Shown here in pieces: positions 1 to 9,966 of a DNA stretch of 64,000 bases (position 1 is the first letter of the stretch; each line of letters begins with the position of its first letter). Location: contig NC_014614.1 in NCBI RefSeq assembly GCF_000196455.1, forward strand, positions 1,100,001 through 1,164,000, written 5' to 3'. This stretch comes from Acetoanaerobium sticklandii (lineage in GTDB: Bacteria > Bacillota > Clostridia > Peptostreptococcales > Filifactoraceae). The notes beneath the pieces are model-generated. The model saw only the letters and a program-made list of their open reading frames with translations, did no database searches and was not told the origin of the DNA. Made by a program: the position numbers and the translations under genes.

Positions 1-1613
<1,613 letters not shown>

Positions 1614-1661
1614 TAACTTAGGATTATGATATGCAGTTTTTAGTGTGCAAACACTAACAAT

Positions 1662-1776
1662 ATGGCTATTATAGAGAAGAGGATACACCTGTTCCCATCT
1701 CGAACACAGCAGTTAAGCTCTTCATCGCCGATGGTACTCGGACCGCAGGGTCCCGGGAGAGTAGGACGTAGCCAAT
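1662..1776 (+). rRNA. rrf: 5S ribosomal RNA
   Basis: This is about 112-115 nt, beginning 50 bases after the 23S end. The terminal helix TGGCTA (1663-1668) pairs with TAGCCA (1769-1774). Conserved 5S segments such as CCCATCTCGAACAC and GGTCCCGGGAGAGTAGGACG are present. It is followed directly by a terminator with no tRNA genes between, so this rRNA operon ends here. Confidence 0.95.
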
Positions 1777-1781
1777 TGACT

Positions 1782-1812
1782 AACCACAGAATATGATTTC
1801 TGTGGTTTTTTT
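1782..1812 (+). terminator. rRNA operon terminator
   Basis: The hairpin AACCACAGA / TCTGTGGTT with a short loop is followed by seven T residues, immediately after 5S rRNA. It has the form of a Rho-independent terminator ending the rrn operon. Confidence 0.9.
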
Positions 1813-1986
1813 AATGCAAAAAAATATGTGAAATAAAGTAAATTATTATAGAGATAAGAAATAGAAGACATGAGCAATATAAGTAGAAAATAAAATTTAT
1901 CAATAACTTATGGAGAATTTGAAAAATAAAATACTTATTAAATGATAATTTGATAAAAAATTTTACTTTATTGCAATTAAATTTGA

Positions 1987-1992
1987 TATAAT
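1987..1992 (+). promoter_or_regulatory. Candidate -10 box for the chemoreceptor gene
   Basis: A perfect TATAAT sits 80 bases before the ATG at 2072, in the otherwise empty AT-rich stretch 1813-2071. No convincing -35 box is seen; TTTACT at 1962-1967 with a 19-base spacer is the best candidate. The rest of this 259-base gap shows no other recognisable element. Confidence 0.45.
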
Positions 1993-2071
1993 AGTAAATG
2001 TTAGTGTATTGTTAATAATTATATATATCAATTTAATTATCAAATTTAAACTTTAATGAGGGGGCAAAATC

Positions 2072-4096
2072 ATGGTTTCAAATCAAGAATTAGTAAAAGA
2101 CAACAAAAAGCTTTTTAGTATGAAAGCAAAGCTAATAGCTATTATAATTCCACTAGTAATTATAACTATAGCATCTTTAGTATTCACAATGTATTTCAAT
2201 ACAAAGAAAATAATAGTTGGATATGCGAATGCTTTAGTACAATCTGCTACTGCTTCAAATTCGCATGAAGTAGAAACCTGGTCAGAAACTATATTATCGT
2301 CACTTAATCAACTAAAAAATACTTTAGATAATGTAGAGATGACAGAAGATGAGCTTATGAGCTATCTAGCAAGCAATATGAATTATAATGATAGCTATCC
2401 AAATGGAGTGTATATAGGTCATGATTCTCAGGCTTTTTATGATCCATCTGGATTTGTTCCAGCAGCAGATTATATTGTTAAGGAAAGAGATTGGTTTATA
2501 GATGGAGTTAATAATGAAAGCTTTAAATTTGGGGCAGCTTATTTAGATGTTGACACAGGAAATTATGTGGTGACGGCTTCAGCTAAATTGAATCCTATAG
2601 ACAGTAGTACTAGGGTGGCAGGAGCTGATGTTTTACTAGATAATATTTCTGAAATGATAAGTACAAAGAAAATTTTAAATACAGGCAAGACCTTTTTAAT
2701 AGATAAGCAAGATTTAACAATACTAGCTATAGATGATGAAAAGGTGTTAAACACTAAGTTCGATTCAAATAATGAAAATATTTTAATATCAGAAATAGCT
2801 AAAAATATAGATTTAAATAAGGAAGAAATATATGAAGTTAAGACATCTGAAGGTTATTATTCTGTTGCGCTAGACTCTATAGATAATACACCTTGGCAAA
2901 TTGTATCATACGTATCTCAGGATGAAATTCTAGGAGGCTTAAATAATTTAAGGCAGCTCCTACTAACTATATTTGTAATTGCGATGATTATACTTATAGT
3001 TTTGATAGAAAGAGTAGTTCATCATATAATTAAGCCAGTAAAAACCTTAAATGAGACCATTGAAAAAATTACTCAAGGAGATTTTACAGTAGAAATCGAT
3101 GTAAAAGGAAATGATGAGATTGCAAGTGTAGGAAAAAGTATGAAAACTTTTATTGCTACTATGAGAGATATGATATCACAGGTCAAAGATATGTCTATGA
3201 GGCTTGAAAATCAATCTATTAATAGTAAAAATATAGCATCTGAACTATATGATTCAGCTCAGACTCAGTCAACTTCTATGTCAGAACTAAATTTAACTGT
3301 TGAGGAATTAGCAAGAGCTGTAGGTGAGGTTGCTGAAAATGCTTCATCACTATCTGAGTTTGTTTCTGATACAGGTAAAAAAGGTGAATTGGCTAAGGAA
3401 AAAATGTTAGATACAGTAAGTATTTCTGAAAAGGGAAAACTTGATATGATTGAAGTAAATACTGCAATAAAGAGTGTAGAATCTTCGATTGAAGAATTAG
3501 AAGGTACAGTTAAGCTAGTTGGTGAATCTACCTTTAAAATAAACGATATTGTTAACTTAATAGGAGAAATTGCAAATCAAACGAATCTTTTAGCCCTTAA
3601 TGCCGCAATTGAAGCTGCAAGAGCTGGAGAAGCAGGCAAGGGATTTGCTGTAGTAGCAGATGAAATTAGAAAATTAGCTGAAACAAGTGAAAATTCGGTT
3701 AGAGGAATTGCGGATTTAACCAGTAATATAAAGAGCTTGGTGGACGATACTGTTGAGAATACTCAAAAAAGCTCTGAAAATATCAAGCAGAGTTCAAATT
3801 TAGTAGAGACAGCAAGTGAAACTTTTGATAAAATATATAATCAAGTAAATCAAAGTAATATCCTTGTAAATGAAATGATTGAGAAAATAAAAGAGGTTGA
3901 TGATGTTGCAGCTTCTGTTGCAGCAATTACTGAGCAACAATCTGCAGCTTCTGAAGAGATATTAGCAACAGCTGAAAATCTTTCATCTCATGCCCAAAGT
4001 GTAACACAAAACAGTGAAATTGTTGGAAATGATGCTGATGAACTACATATAACTACAGAAAACTTAAATAATAAAATGAAAATCTTTAAAATTTAA
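2072..4096 (+). CDS. Methyl-accepting chemotaxis protein
   Basis: A 674-residue transmembrane chemoreceptor. Residues ~20-42 form the first membrane segment, followed by a ~250-residue extracellular sensor of dCache-like size, a second membrane segment at ~292-314, a HAMP linker to ~368 and a cytoplasmic signalling domain. The conserved hairpin tip is visible as LLALNAAIEAARAGE near residues 505-520. By family it should control CheA kinase activity in response to a small extracellular ligand, which cannot be told from sequence. It is a single-gene unit with a GAGGGGG ribosome binding site and its own terminator. No other chemotaxis gene is adjacent, so it is a stand-alone receptor serving a system elsewhere. 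Confidence 0.95.
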   Translation: MVSNQELVKDNKKLFSMKAKLIAIIIPLVIITIASLVFTMYFNTKKIIVGYANALVQSATASNSHEVETWSETILSSLNQLKNTLDNVEMTEDELMSYLASNMNYNDSYPNGVYIGHDSQAFYDPSGFVPAADYIVKERDWFIDGVNNESFKFGAAYLDVDTGNYVVTASAKLNPIDSSTRVAGADVLLDNISEMISTKKILNTGKTFLIDKQDLTILAIDDEKVLNTKFDSNNENILISEIAKNIDLNKEEIYEVKTSEGYYSVALDSIDNTPWQIVSYVSQDEILGGLNNLRQLLLTIFVIAMIILIVLIERVVHHIIKPVKTLNETIEKITQGDFTVEIDVKGNDEIASVGKSMKTFIATMRDMISQVKDMSMRLENQSINSKNIASELYDSAQTQSTSMSELNLTVEELARAVGEVAENASSLSEFVSDTGKKGELAKEKMLDTVSISEKGKLDMIEVNTAIKSVESSIEELEGTVKLVGESTFKINDIVNLIGEIANQTNLLALNAAIEAARAGEAGKGFAVVADEIRKLAETSENSVRGIADLTSNIKSLVDDTVENTQKSSENIKQSSNLVETASETFDKIYNQVNQSNILVNEMIEKIKEVDDVAASVAAITEQQSAASEEILATAENLSSHAQSVTQNSEIVGNDADELHITTENLNNKMKIFKI

Positions 4097-4103
4097 TTAA
4101 TAG

Positions 4104-4150
4104 AAAAAATCTCTTGTTGCATTAGCTTAGCAGTAGGAGATTTTTCTTTT
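4104..4150 (+). terminator. Terminator after chemoreceptor gene
   Basis: AAAAATCTC and GAGATTTTT form a 9-bp stem with a 23-base loop, followed by a T-rich run, eight bases after the stop codon at 4096. Confidence 0.75.
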
Positions 4151-4170
4151 TAGATGTTTGGGAGGGAATT

Positions 4171-5307
4171 ATGGGTAAAGTACAACTTACTAAGATTGAG
4201 TCTTATAATAACATTGATATGATACAAACTAGCATAAATTCAATGCTAGATAATAGCCTATTATCAAAAAAACTGTTTGATGGAGCGAAGGTAGTGATAA
4301 AAACTAATTTGCTCATGAAGAAAAAACCTGAGCAGGCAGTCACTACTCATCCTATAATCATTGAATGTCTAGCAAACTATTTTGTTAAATACAATTGTGA
4401 AGTAATTATAGCTGATTCACCTGCGGGACCATTTACGAAAACATCTCTAGAAGGGATTTATGAAGCTTCAGGAATGGTAAAAGCAGCTCAAAATAGTGGT
4501 GCAACTTTAAATTATAACGTAAGCTTTTCAGAAGTGAGTCCTAGTGATTCAATGAGATTAAAAACCTTTAACGTTATTGATGTAGTAAAAAATGCAGACT
4601 TTGTAATTTCTGCTGCTAAACTAAAAACTCATGGGATGATGACATTCACAGGAGCTGTAAAAAATCTTTTTGGAGTCATACCAGGACTAATTAAGGCTGA
4701 GTATCATTTTAAGCTTATGAATGAAGAGAACTTTGCTCATCACCTTATCGATATTGAAAGATATGTAAAGCCAGACTATTCGATTATTGACGGTATAGAG
4801 GCTATGGAGGGAAATGGACCATCTAATGGCATAAAAAGATATCTTGGAGTACTTATTGGTGCAGATAATGCCTATGAAGCAGATTTTATAGCTTGTGATT
4901 TAGTATCTATTGCATTCAAGCTAGTTCCTACACTTTATCTTGCAGAATCTAGAAACATTTTTAATAAAAATGAAATAGTAGTAGAGGGGATTGATTATAA
5001 AGCTTTAAATATTGCGCCATTTAAATTGCCAGATTCTGTAGACTTAACATTTCTTCCCCAAAATACACCTGCAAAGCTAAAAGAAATTATAATAAAGAAA
5101 TTAAAAGCCAAACCAGAATTTGTACATAGTAAATGTATATCCTGTGGACATTGTAAAAGAAATTGCCCAGCAAATGTTATATCTATGGTAGACAATAAAC
5201 CAGTTGTAAATCTAAAGGATTGTATAAGTTGTTTTTGTTGTCATGAAGTATGCCCAGCTGATGCTGTTAATATAAAAAAATCATTACTGCTAAAGCTACT
5301 TAAATGA
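4171..5307 (+). CDS. DUF362 protein with C-terminal 2[4Fe-4S] ferredoxin domain
   Basis: A 378-residue protein. Residues ~1-300 match the DUF362 family in overall pattern, including the run AAKLKTHGMMTFTGAVKN. The last ~65 residues carry two cysteine clusters, CISCGHCKRNCP (~320) and CISCFCCHEVCP (~350), typical of a bacterial ferredoxin with two 4Fe-4S centres. No membrane segment or signal peptide is seen, so it is probably a cytosolic iron-sulfur protein. The reaction of DUF362 proteins is not established. The start has a GGGAGGGAATT ribosome binding site. A Crp/Fnr regulator gene starts 25 bases downstream, so the two are likely cotranscribed. Confidence 0.85.
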   Translation: MGKVQLTKIESYNNIDMIQTSINSMLDNSLLSKKLFDGAKVVIKTNLLMKKKPEQAVTTHPIIIECLANYFVKYNCEVIIADSPAGPFTKTSLEGIYEASGMVKAAQNSGATLNYNVSFSEVSPSDSMRLKTFNVIDVVKNADFVISAAKLKTHGMMTFTGAVKNLFGVIPGLIKAEYHFKLMNEENFAHHLIDIERYVKPDYSIIDGIEAMEGNGPSNGIKRYLGVLIGADNAYEADFIACDLVSIAFKLVPTLYLAESRNIFNKNEIVVEGIDYKALNIAPFKLPDSVDLTFLPQNTPAKLKEIIIKKLKAKPEFVHSKCISCGHCKRNCPANVISMVDNKPVVNLKDCISCFCCHEVCPADAVNIKKSLLLKLLK

Positions 5308-5332
5308 TTTATTGAGAAAGGTGCTATTAATA

Positions 5333-6010
5333 ATGTATAAAGATATATTTGACCATAAATCACAAAAAGAATTAGATAATTGTTTTTTAGAAGCACTAAG
5401 AGACTGTGGAATGACGTGCGAGATCAAAAAAGGTGAAATTATAAATCCAGATAGCTCAAACTATATCTTTCTAGTTTTAGAAGGAGAAGTTAATCAATTA
5501 ATGTATTCTAAAGACGGAAATGAAATAATTTTTTTTAGAATCACAAAAGGTAGTATATTTGGAGAAGAGGATTTCTTTGATGAAAAAAGGACGTCAGTTA
5601 TTTATAAAGCTCTTCAAAACTCCACAATAAAAATGATAAGTAAAAATGAAATTGATATTATACTTGAGTCAAATCCAAAGCTGTATAGGTGCTTTCTTCA
5701 GAGCATGGTAATAAAAAATAGGATGATTATGATGGAAATAAGTAATTATAAGTTTAATGATTCTGAAGGTAAGCTAGCTGATTTTTTAATCAGGCTTTAT
5801 TATACTGAAGATATAAACATGGATATGAAAAAACATATAAGTATAGTGCTAACTCATGAAGAAATTGCAAACAGAATAGGATTAAATAGAGCAACAGTGA
5901 CAAAAATAATGAATAAATTTAAGGAAAAAGCCTATATAACTATTAGTGGGAAAGAAATAATAATCAATGATATAGATGCACTTAAATCGCTTACAAATAT
6001 TCCAATATAA
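5333..6010 (+). CDS. Crp/Fnr-family transcriptional regulator
   Basis: A 225-residue protein with an N-terminal cyclic-nucleotide-binding-like beta barrel (~25-130) and a C-terminal winged helix (~160-220) containing IANRIGLNRATVTKIM, the typical Crp recognition helix layout. There is no cysteine cluster of the Fnr iron-sulfur type, so the effector is unknown. The ATG at 5333 was chosen because AAGGTG lies 9 bases before it; an upstream in-frame TTG at 5312 has no such site. It probably controls a nearby unit, either the DUF362 gene upstream or the carrier gene downstream, but no proven site is seen. Confidence 0.88.
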   Translation: MYKDIFDHKSQKELDNCFLEALRDCGMTCEIKKGEIINPDSSNYIFLVLEGEVNQLMYSKDGNEIIFFRITKGSIFGEEDFFDEKRTSVIYKALQNSTIKMISKNEIDIILESNPKLYRCFLQSMVIKNRMIMMEISNYKFNDSEGKLADFLIRLYYTEDINMDMKKHISIVLTHEEIANRIGLNRATVTKIMNKFKEKAYITISGKEIIINDIDALKSLTNIPI

Positions 6011-6311
6011 TTATATTATTAAATTTTGTTAACTTTTATTGAGGGTATAATGTTACCTAGGCGACTGAATATTTTAAGGTTTTGATATAAAATTGTTATA
6101 CATATAGAAATTATTAAATGTTCAAAAAATTTCAATTTTTTAACTTATTTATACATATAGGAAATAATTATAGTTTTAGCAGTAAAATCTATATTTAAAG
6201 CAGTTAATGCAGTAAATAATATTTTGAAACTATTAATTATGATTAAGACTAAATTGTATAAATCAAATAAATAATTTCTGTAATAACAATTTATACAAGG
6301 AGGAAATATTT
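6011..6311 (+). promoter_or_regulatory. 301-base leader/control region before the YfcC-type carrier gene
   Basis: A gene-free AT-rich stretch. A perfect TATAAT lies at 6046-6051 with no good -35 box, which would fit an activator-dependent promoter and give a ~255-base untranslated leader. A 12-base sequence TTATACATATAG occurs twice, at 6096-6107 and 6149-6160, 53 bases (about five helical turns) apart. A perfect 10-bp inverted repeat, TTGTATAAAT (6254-6263) and ATTTATACAA (6289-6298), ends right at the AGGAGG ribosome binding site. Roles are inferred, not shown. Confidence 0.4.
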
Positions 6312-7826
6312 ATGTCAAGTACTGGAACAAAGAAGAAGCTTAGTTTCCCTACTGCCTACACGGTATTATTTATTGTATTAATTTTAGCTGCAGCACTTAC
6401 TCACGTTGTGCCAGCAGGAAAGTATTCAACACTATTATTTGATGAGTCAGTTCAAGCATTTGTAGTTACTACACCAGATGGAGAAACACAGGAGCTTGAA
6501 GCTACTCAAAGCACATTAGATCAGCTTGGAGTTCAAGTTGATGTAGAAAAATTCACAGATGGAAGTATTTATAAGCCAGTTGCTATTCCTAACACTTATC
6601 AGGAATTAGAGAGCAATCCTCAAGGGATTATGGAGCTTATAAAGGCACCTATTGAAGGTGTTTATGAAACAATAGACATTATGATTTTCGTACTTATCAT
6701 CGGAGGAATCATTGGAATTTTAAATAACAGCGGGGCTTTCGATGCTGGATTTGCTAGTCTTTCTAGATTAACAAAGGGAAAAGAATATCTACTTATTATT
6801 ATAGTTACTTTCTTGATAGCACTTGGAGGTACTACATTTGGACTTGCTGAGGAAACGATTGCCTTATATCCAATACTAGTTCCTGTATTTATGGTGGCAG
6901 GATACGATGCAATAGTATGTATAGCTGCTTTATATATGGGTTCTTCTATAGGTACAATGTTCTCTACTGTAAATCCATTTTCATCAGTTATAGCTTCAAA
7001 TGCTGCTGGTATTTCATTTATGAATGGTATAGCATTTAGAGGAGCAGGACTTGTTATAGCTACTATTATCACAATAGCATATATTATTAAATATGCTGAA
7101 AAAGTGAAGAAAGACCCTTCAAAATCTCTTATTTTTTCTCAGAAAGCTGACCTAGAGAAGAGATTTTTGCATGAAAATAAAGAAGTGCCAGAATTTACAG
7201 TAAAACGTAAGCTAATGCTTTCAATATTTGCACTTTCATTTGCAGTTATGATTTGGGGAGTATCAACTCAAGGCTGGTGGTTCCTAGAAATGACAGCACT
7301 ATTCTTTGTTGTTGGTATCATCATTTGCTTCCTTTCAGGACTTGGAGAAAAGAGAGCTGTATCAGAGTTTGTTACTGGTGCATCTGAGCTTGTAGGAGTT
7401 GGACTTACAATAGGAGTTGCAAGAGCTGTTAATATAATTATGGACAACGGACTAATTTCTGACTCAATACTAAATGGAGCAACAAATGTCGTTGGCGGTA
7501 TGAATGGTGGAATATTTGCACTTATAATGCTTGTAGTATTCTTAGTGCTTGGATTCTTCATACCTTCATCTTCAGGACTAGCAGTACTTTCTATGCCAAT
7601 AATGGCTCCTCTTGCTGATACAGTAGGTATACCAAGAGAAGTAATCGTAAGTGCTTACCAATATGGTCAAGGTCTAATGGCATTTATTACACCAACAGGA
7701 TTAATTCTAGTAACTCTATCTATGGTTGACGTAACATATGACAAATGGCTTAAGTTCATTATGCCATTGATGGGTATTATTGCTGTATTTGCAGCTATTA
7801 TGCTATATCTTCAGGCATTTATCTAG
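6312..7826 (+). CDS. YfcC-family membrane carrier (ArcD/DcuC superfamily)
   Basis: A 504-residue integral membrane protein with about 12 hydrophobic segments, the first at residues ~13-30. The segment layout and motifs such as ALGGTTFGLAEETIALYPI and FFIPSSSGLAVLSMPIMAPL match the YfcC branch of the C4-dicarboxylate/arginine-ornithine carrier superfamily. A soluble extracytoplasmic insert (~35-115) follows the first helix, as is usual for this branch. The substrate is unknown; a short carboxylate or amino acid is likely, and the peptidase gene downstream supports an amino acid or peptide breakdown role. AAGGAGG ribosome binding site. Confidence 0.85.
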   Translation: MSSTGTKKKLSFPTAYTVLFIVLILAAALTHVVPAGKYSTLLFDESVQAFVVTTPDGETQELEATQSTLDQLGVQVDVEKFTDGSIYKPVAIPNTYQELESNPQGIMELIKAPIEGVYETIDIMIFVLIIGGIIGILNNSGAFDAGFASLSRLTKGKEYLLIIIVTFLIALGGTTFGLAEETIALYPILVPVFMVAGYDAIVCIAALYMGSSIGTMFSTVNPFSSVIASNAAGISFMNGIAFRGAGLVIATIITIAYIIKYAEKVKKDPSKSLIFSQKADLEKRFLHENKEVPEFTVKRKLMLSIFALSFAVMIWGVSTQGWWFLEMTALFFVVGIIICFLSGLGEKRAVSEFVTGASELVGVGLTIGVARAVNIIMDNGLISDSILNGATNVVGGMNGGIFALIMLVVFLVLGFFIPSSSGLAVLSMPIMAPLADTVGIPREVIVSAYQYGQGLMAFITPTGLILVTLSMVDVTYDKWLKFIMPLMGIIAVFAAIMLYLQAFI

Positions 7827-7835
7827 AATATAAAT

Positions 7836-7874
7836 TTAAGGGATTATTAAGTTTATGACTTATAATCCCTTTAG
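7836..7874 (+). terminator. Hairpin between carrier gene and pepT
   Basis: AAGGGATTATTAAG pairs with CTTATAATCCCTT, followed by a mixed T/A run. This is probably a terminator or partial terminator; the weak T run may allow read-through into pepT. Confidence 0.55.
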
Positions 7875-7910
7875 TTATAATTTTATGTATATTGTATAGG
7901 AGGTTATGAA

Positions 7911-9131
7911 ATGGAAAAAGTTGAACAGAGATTACTTAGATATGTAAAAATCAATACTAAATCTGATGATGCTTCAGAATCTATACCAAGCACTAAGATT
8001 CAATTTGATTTAGGAAATTTATTAGTTGATGAGCTTAAATCACTTGGAATAACAGATGCCCATGTAGATGAAAATTGTTATGTAATGGGTACGCTAAAAG
8101 GAAATGTAGACAATGCTCCAAAAATCGGACTTATTGCTCATTTAGATACAAGTCCTGACATGCCAGGGGAAAATGTTAAGCCACAAATAGTTGAAAACTA
8201 TGACGGAGAAGATATAGTTCTAAATAAAGATAAGAATATAGTTATGAAGGTTTCAGATTTTTCATACCTAAAGGATTTTAAAGGTAAGACTTTGATAACT
8301 ACAGATGGAACCACTTTACTTGGAGCTGATGATAAAGCTGGTATTGCAGAAATTATGTCTGTTATTGAATATTTCATTAATCACCCAGAGGAAAAACATG
8401 GAGATATAAAAATCGCATTCACTCCTGATGAAGAGATTGGAAGAGGAGCGGATAAATTTGATGTTGAGAAGTTTGGTGCAGATTTTGCTTATACACTAGA
8501 CGGTTCTTTTTTAGGTGAAATCGAGTATGAAAACTTTAATGCTGCATCAGCTACAGTTGTAGTAAAAGGTGTAAACATTCATCCAGGCTCTGCTAAGCAT
8601 AAAATGAAGAATTCAGTTCTAATTGCAATGGAGCTTCAAAGCTTGCTTCCTGCGTTTGAAAGACCAGAGTTCACAGAGGGCTATGAAGGGTTTACTATGC
8701 TTGATGAAATTCATGGAGATATAGAAAAAACTACTCTTGGATATATTATAAGAGACCATGATATGGCTAAATTTACTAAGAAAAAAGAGTTTTTACAAAC
8801 TGCCTGTGAATTTATAAATAAAAAATATGGGGAAGATACTGCAGTAGTAGAAATAAAAGACTCATATTACAATATGAAAGAAAAAATTCTACCTGTTATG
8901 CATGTTGTAGATTCAGTTGTTGCTGCTATGGAGAAAATAGGAGTTAAGCCGAATATAAAAGCAATCAGAGGTGGTACTGATGGAGCGAGACTTTCATTTA
9001 TGGGTCTGCCTACTCCAAATATTTTCACTGGTGGATTTAACTATCATGGAAGGTATGAAGCAATTGTTGTAGAAGATATGTACAAGGCTGTTGAAACAGT
9101 TATTGAAGTTATTAAATCCTATGCAAAGTAA
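7911..9131 (+). CDS. pepT: Peptidase T (tripeptide aminopeptidase, M20 family)
   Basis: A 406-residue cytosolic zinc aminopeptidase that releases the N-terminal residue of tripeptides. Family signatures are visible: GLIAHLDTSPD (~75-85, first metal histidine and catalytic aspartate), LLGADDKAGIAE (~140, bridging aspartate), TPDEEIGRGAD (~173, catalytic glutamate), YTLDGS (~197, metal aspartate) and GGFNYHGRYE near residue 380 (last metal histidine). Full family length, with all expected ligands present. AGGAGG ribosome binding site. It follows the carrier gene by 84 bases, and both suit amino acid fermentation. Confidence 0.95.
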   Translation: MEKVEQRLLRYVKINTKSDDASESIPSTKIQFDLGNLLVDELKSLGITDAHVDENCYVMGTLKGNVDNAPKIGLIAHLDTSPDMPGENVKPQIVENYDGEDIVLNKDKNIVMKVSDFSYLKDFKGKTLITTDGTTLLGADDKAGIAEIMSVIEYFINHPEEKHGDIKIAFTPDEEIGRGADKFDVEKFGADFAYTLDGSFLGEIEYENFNAASATVVVKGVNIHPGSAKHKMKNSVLIAMELQSLLPAFERPEFTEGYEGFTMLDEIHGDIEKTTLGYIIRDHDMAKFTKKKEFLQTACEFINKKYGEDTAVVEIKDSYYNMKEKILPVMHVVDSVVAAMEKIGVKPNIKAIRGGTDGARLSFMGLPTPNIFTGGFNYHGRYEAIVVEDMYKAVETVIEVIKSYAK

Positions 9132-9191
9132 TTATGGTGCTAGCTAATAAAATCACTTATAAAACATTTTTATAAAAATTTATTTATTAAG

Positions 9192-9220
9192 TTGACATAG
9201 TTAAATTATTTTAATATAAT
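9192..9220 (+). promoter_or_regulatory. Strong sigma-A promoter of the T-box unit
   Basis: Perfect TTGACA (9192-9197) and perfect TATAAT (9215-9220) with an ideal 17-base spacer. Predicted transcript start is near 9227, just before the T-box leader. This is the best promoter match in the window. Confidence 0.9.
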
Positions 9221-9226
9221 AATACT

Positions 9227-9482
9227 CACAATATGATAATAAATCCAATGATTTGGAGAGTAGTTTTTCAGATGGCTTCAGCGAGTCGATGTAGGTGTGA
9301 GATCGATAGTCTATGGATAATGAAGAGGACCAAGGAGGAGACTGTGCGAACCCCGGGATAGTAGTGCAGTACGTATACATGCGTTAAATGTTTTGAGTGG
9401 ACGAAGAATGATTTGTATTTTTCGTCAATTAGAGTGGTAACGCGGTGCTCCGTCTCTTGTTTTTAGAGGTGGAGCTTTTTTA
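9227..9482 (+). promoter_or_regulatory. T-box leader (tRNA-sensing riboswitch)
   Basis: Stem I is closed by TTTGG (9252-9256) with CCAAG (9330-9334). It contains the AGCGAG bulge region (9280-9285) and a distal stem TCGAT/ATCGA enclosing GTAGGTGTGAG, as in known T-boxes. The T-box itself is AGAGTGGTAACGCGG at 9431-9445, differing from the AGGGTGGNACCGCG consensus at two positions. It is followed by a terminator. By family, uncharged tRNA binds the leader and prevents termination. The specifier codon lies within the internal loop around 9312-9323 (TATGGATAATGA); ATA, AAT and ATG were considered and cannot be separated by eye. The downstream gene is an orphan, not a synthetase or biosynthetic gene. 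Confidence 0.92.
9447..9482 (+). terminator. T-box regulated terminator
   Basis: GCTCC and GGAGC, with inner CTCT/AGAG pairing, form a stem followed by a run of T. It starts two bases after the T-box motif, so the antiterminator and terminator are mutually exclusive in the usual way. Confidence 0.9.
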
Positions 9483-9537
9483 ATTCAATTTTTTTATATT
9501 TAGAATTATTAGTTTTTGAGATTCTAAGGAGGATATC

Positions 9538-9771
9538 ATGATATTAAAATATACATGTCAGTTCGATGGAGATAATTACAATTATTTTGCAGTTGAAAAC
9601 TTTTTTAAGAATGCTTTAGAAGATTATAATTTTATAGATGCAGTTGATTATGATGGTGAATACATCAACTTGATTTTTAGTGAAACAAACGTACCTTCTG
9701 CACAAGAAAATGAAATTAAGCTTTCAAATGCAGTTCAAAGTACAATAAAAAAGCTGTATACCACTATGTAA
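9538..9771 (+). CDS. Orphan 77-residue protein under T-box control
   Basis: A small acidic protein rich in asparagine (9) and tyrosine (7), with no signal peptide, membrane segment or recognised domain. It has a good ribosome binding site (AAGGAGG, 5-6 bases before ATG). It is the only gene between the T-box terminator and a second strong terminator, so it is a monocistronic unit whose expression should rise when one tRNA is uncharged. T-boxes normally control aminoacyl-tRNA synthetases, amino acid synthesis or transport. The function is not known and none is proposed with confidence; a role in the response to amino acid shortage is inferred from control alone. Confidence 0.75.
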   Translation: MILKYTCQFDGDNYNYFAVENFFKNALEDYNFIDAVDYDGEYINLIFSETNVPSAQENEIKLSNAVQSTIKKLYTTM

Positions 9772-9806
9772 GCTCACCCTTATACGTGGTTTACCCATAA
9801 CTTTAA

Positions 9807-9850
9807 AAATAGACCAAATCTTACACCTCAAGGATTTGGTCTATTTTTTT
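9807..9850 (+). terminator. Terminator after the T-box gene
   Basis: A perfect 14-bp stem, AAATAGACCAAATC (9807-9820) with GATTTGGTCTATTT (9833-9846), followed by more T residues. It separates the small T-box gene from the glycogen cluster. Confidence 0.92.
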
Positions 9851-9966
9851 ACAAAAAATTATTATAAAAATACTATTATATTTTTGAGAGTGGGTATATA
9901 AGTAAAGACTTTAAATAACTATTAACTATATCAGTGTAGATTATCCAATAAAAAGGGGTGCATTTT

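Noticed and set aside
6662..7561. Open frames antisense to the carrier gene
   Set aside because: They mirror the hydrophobic codon pattern of the real gene on the other strand and lack start signals.
9312..9323. Naming the T-box specifier as Asn, Ile or Met
   Set aside because: Hand folding leaves more than one register for the internal loop, so no amino acid is assigned.
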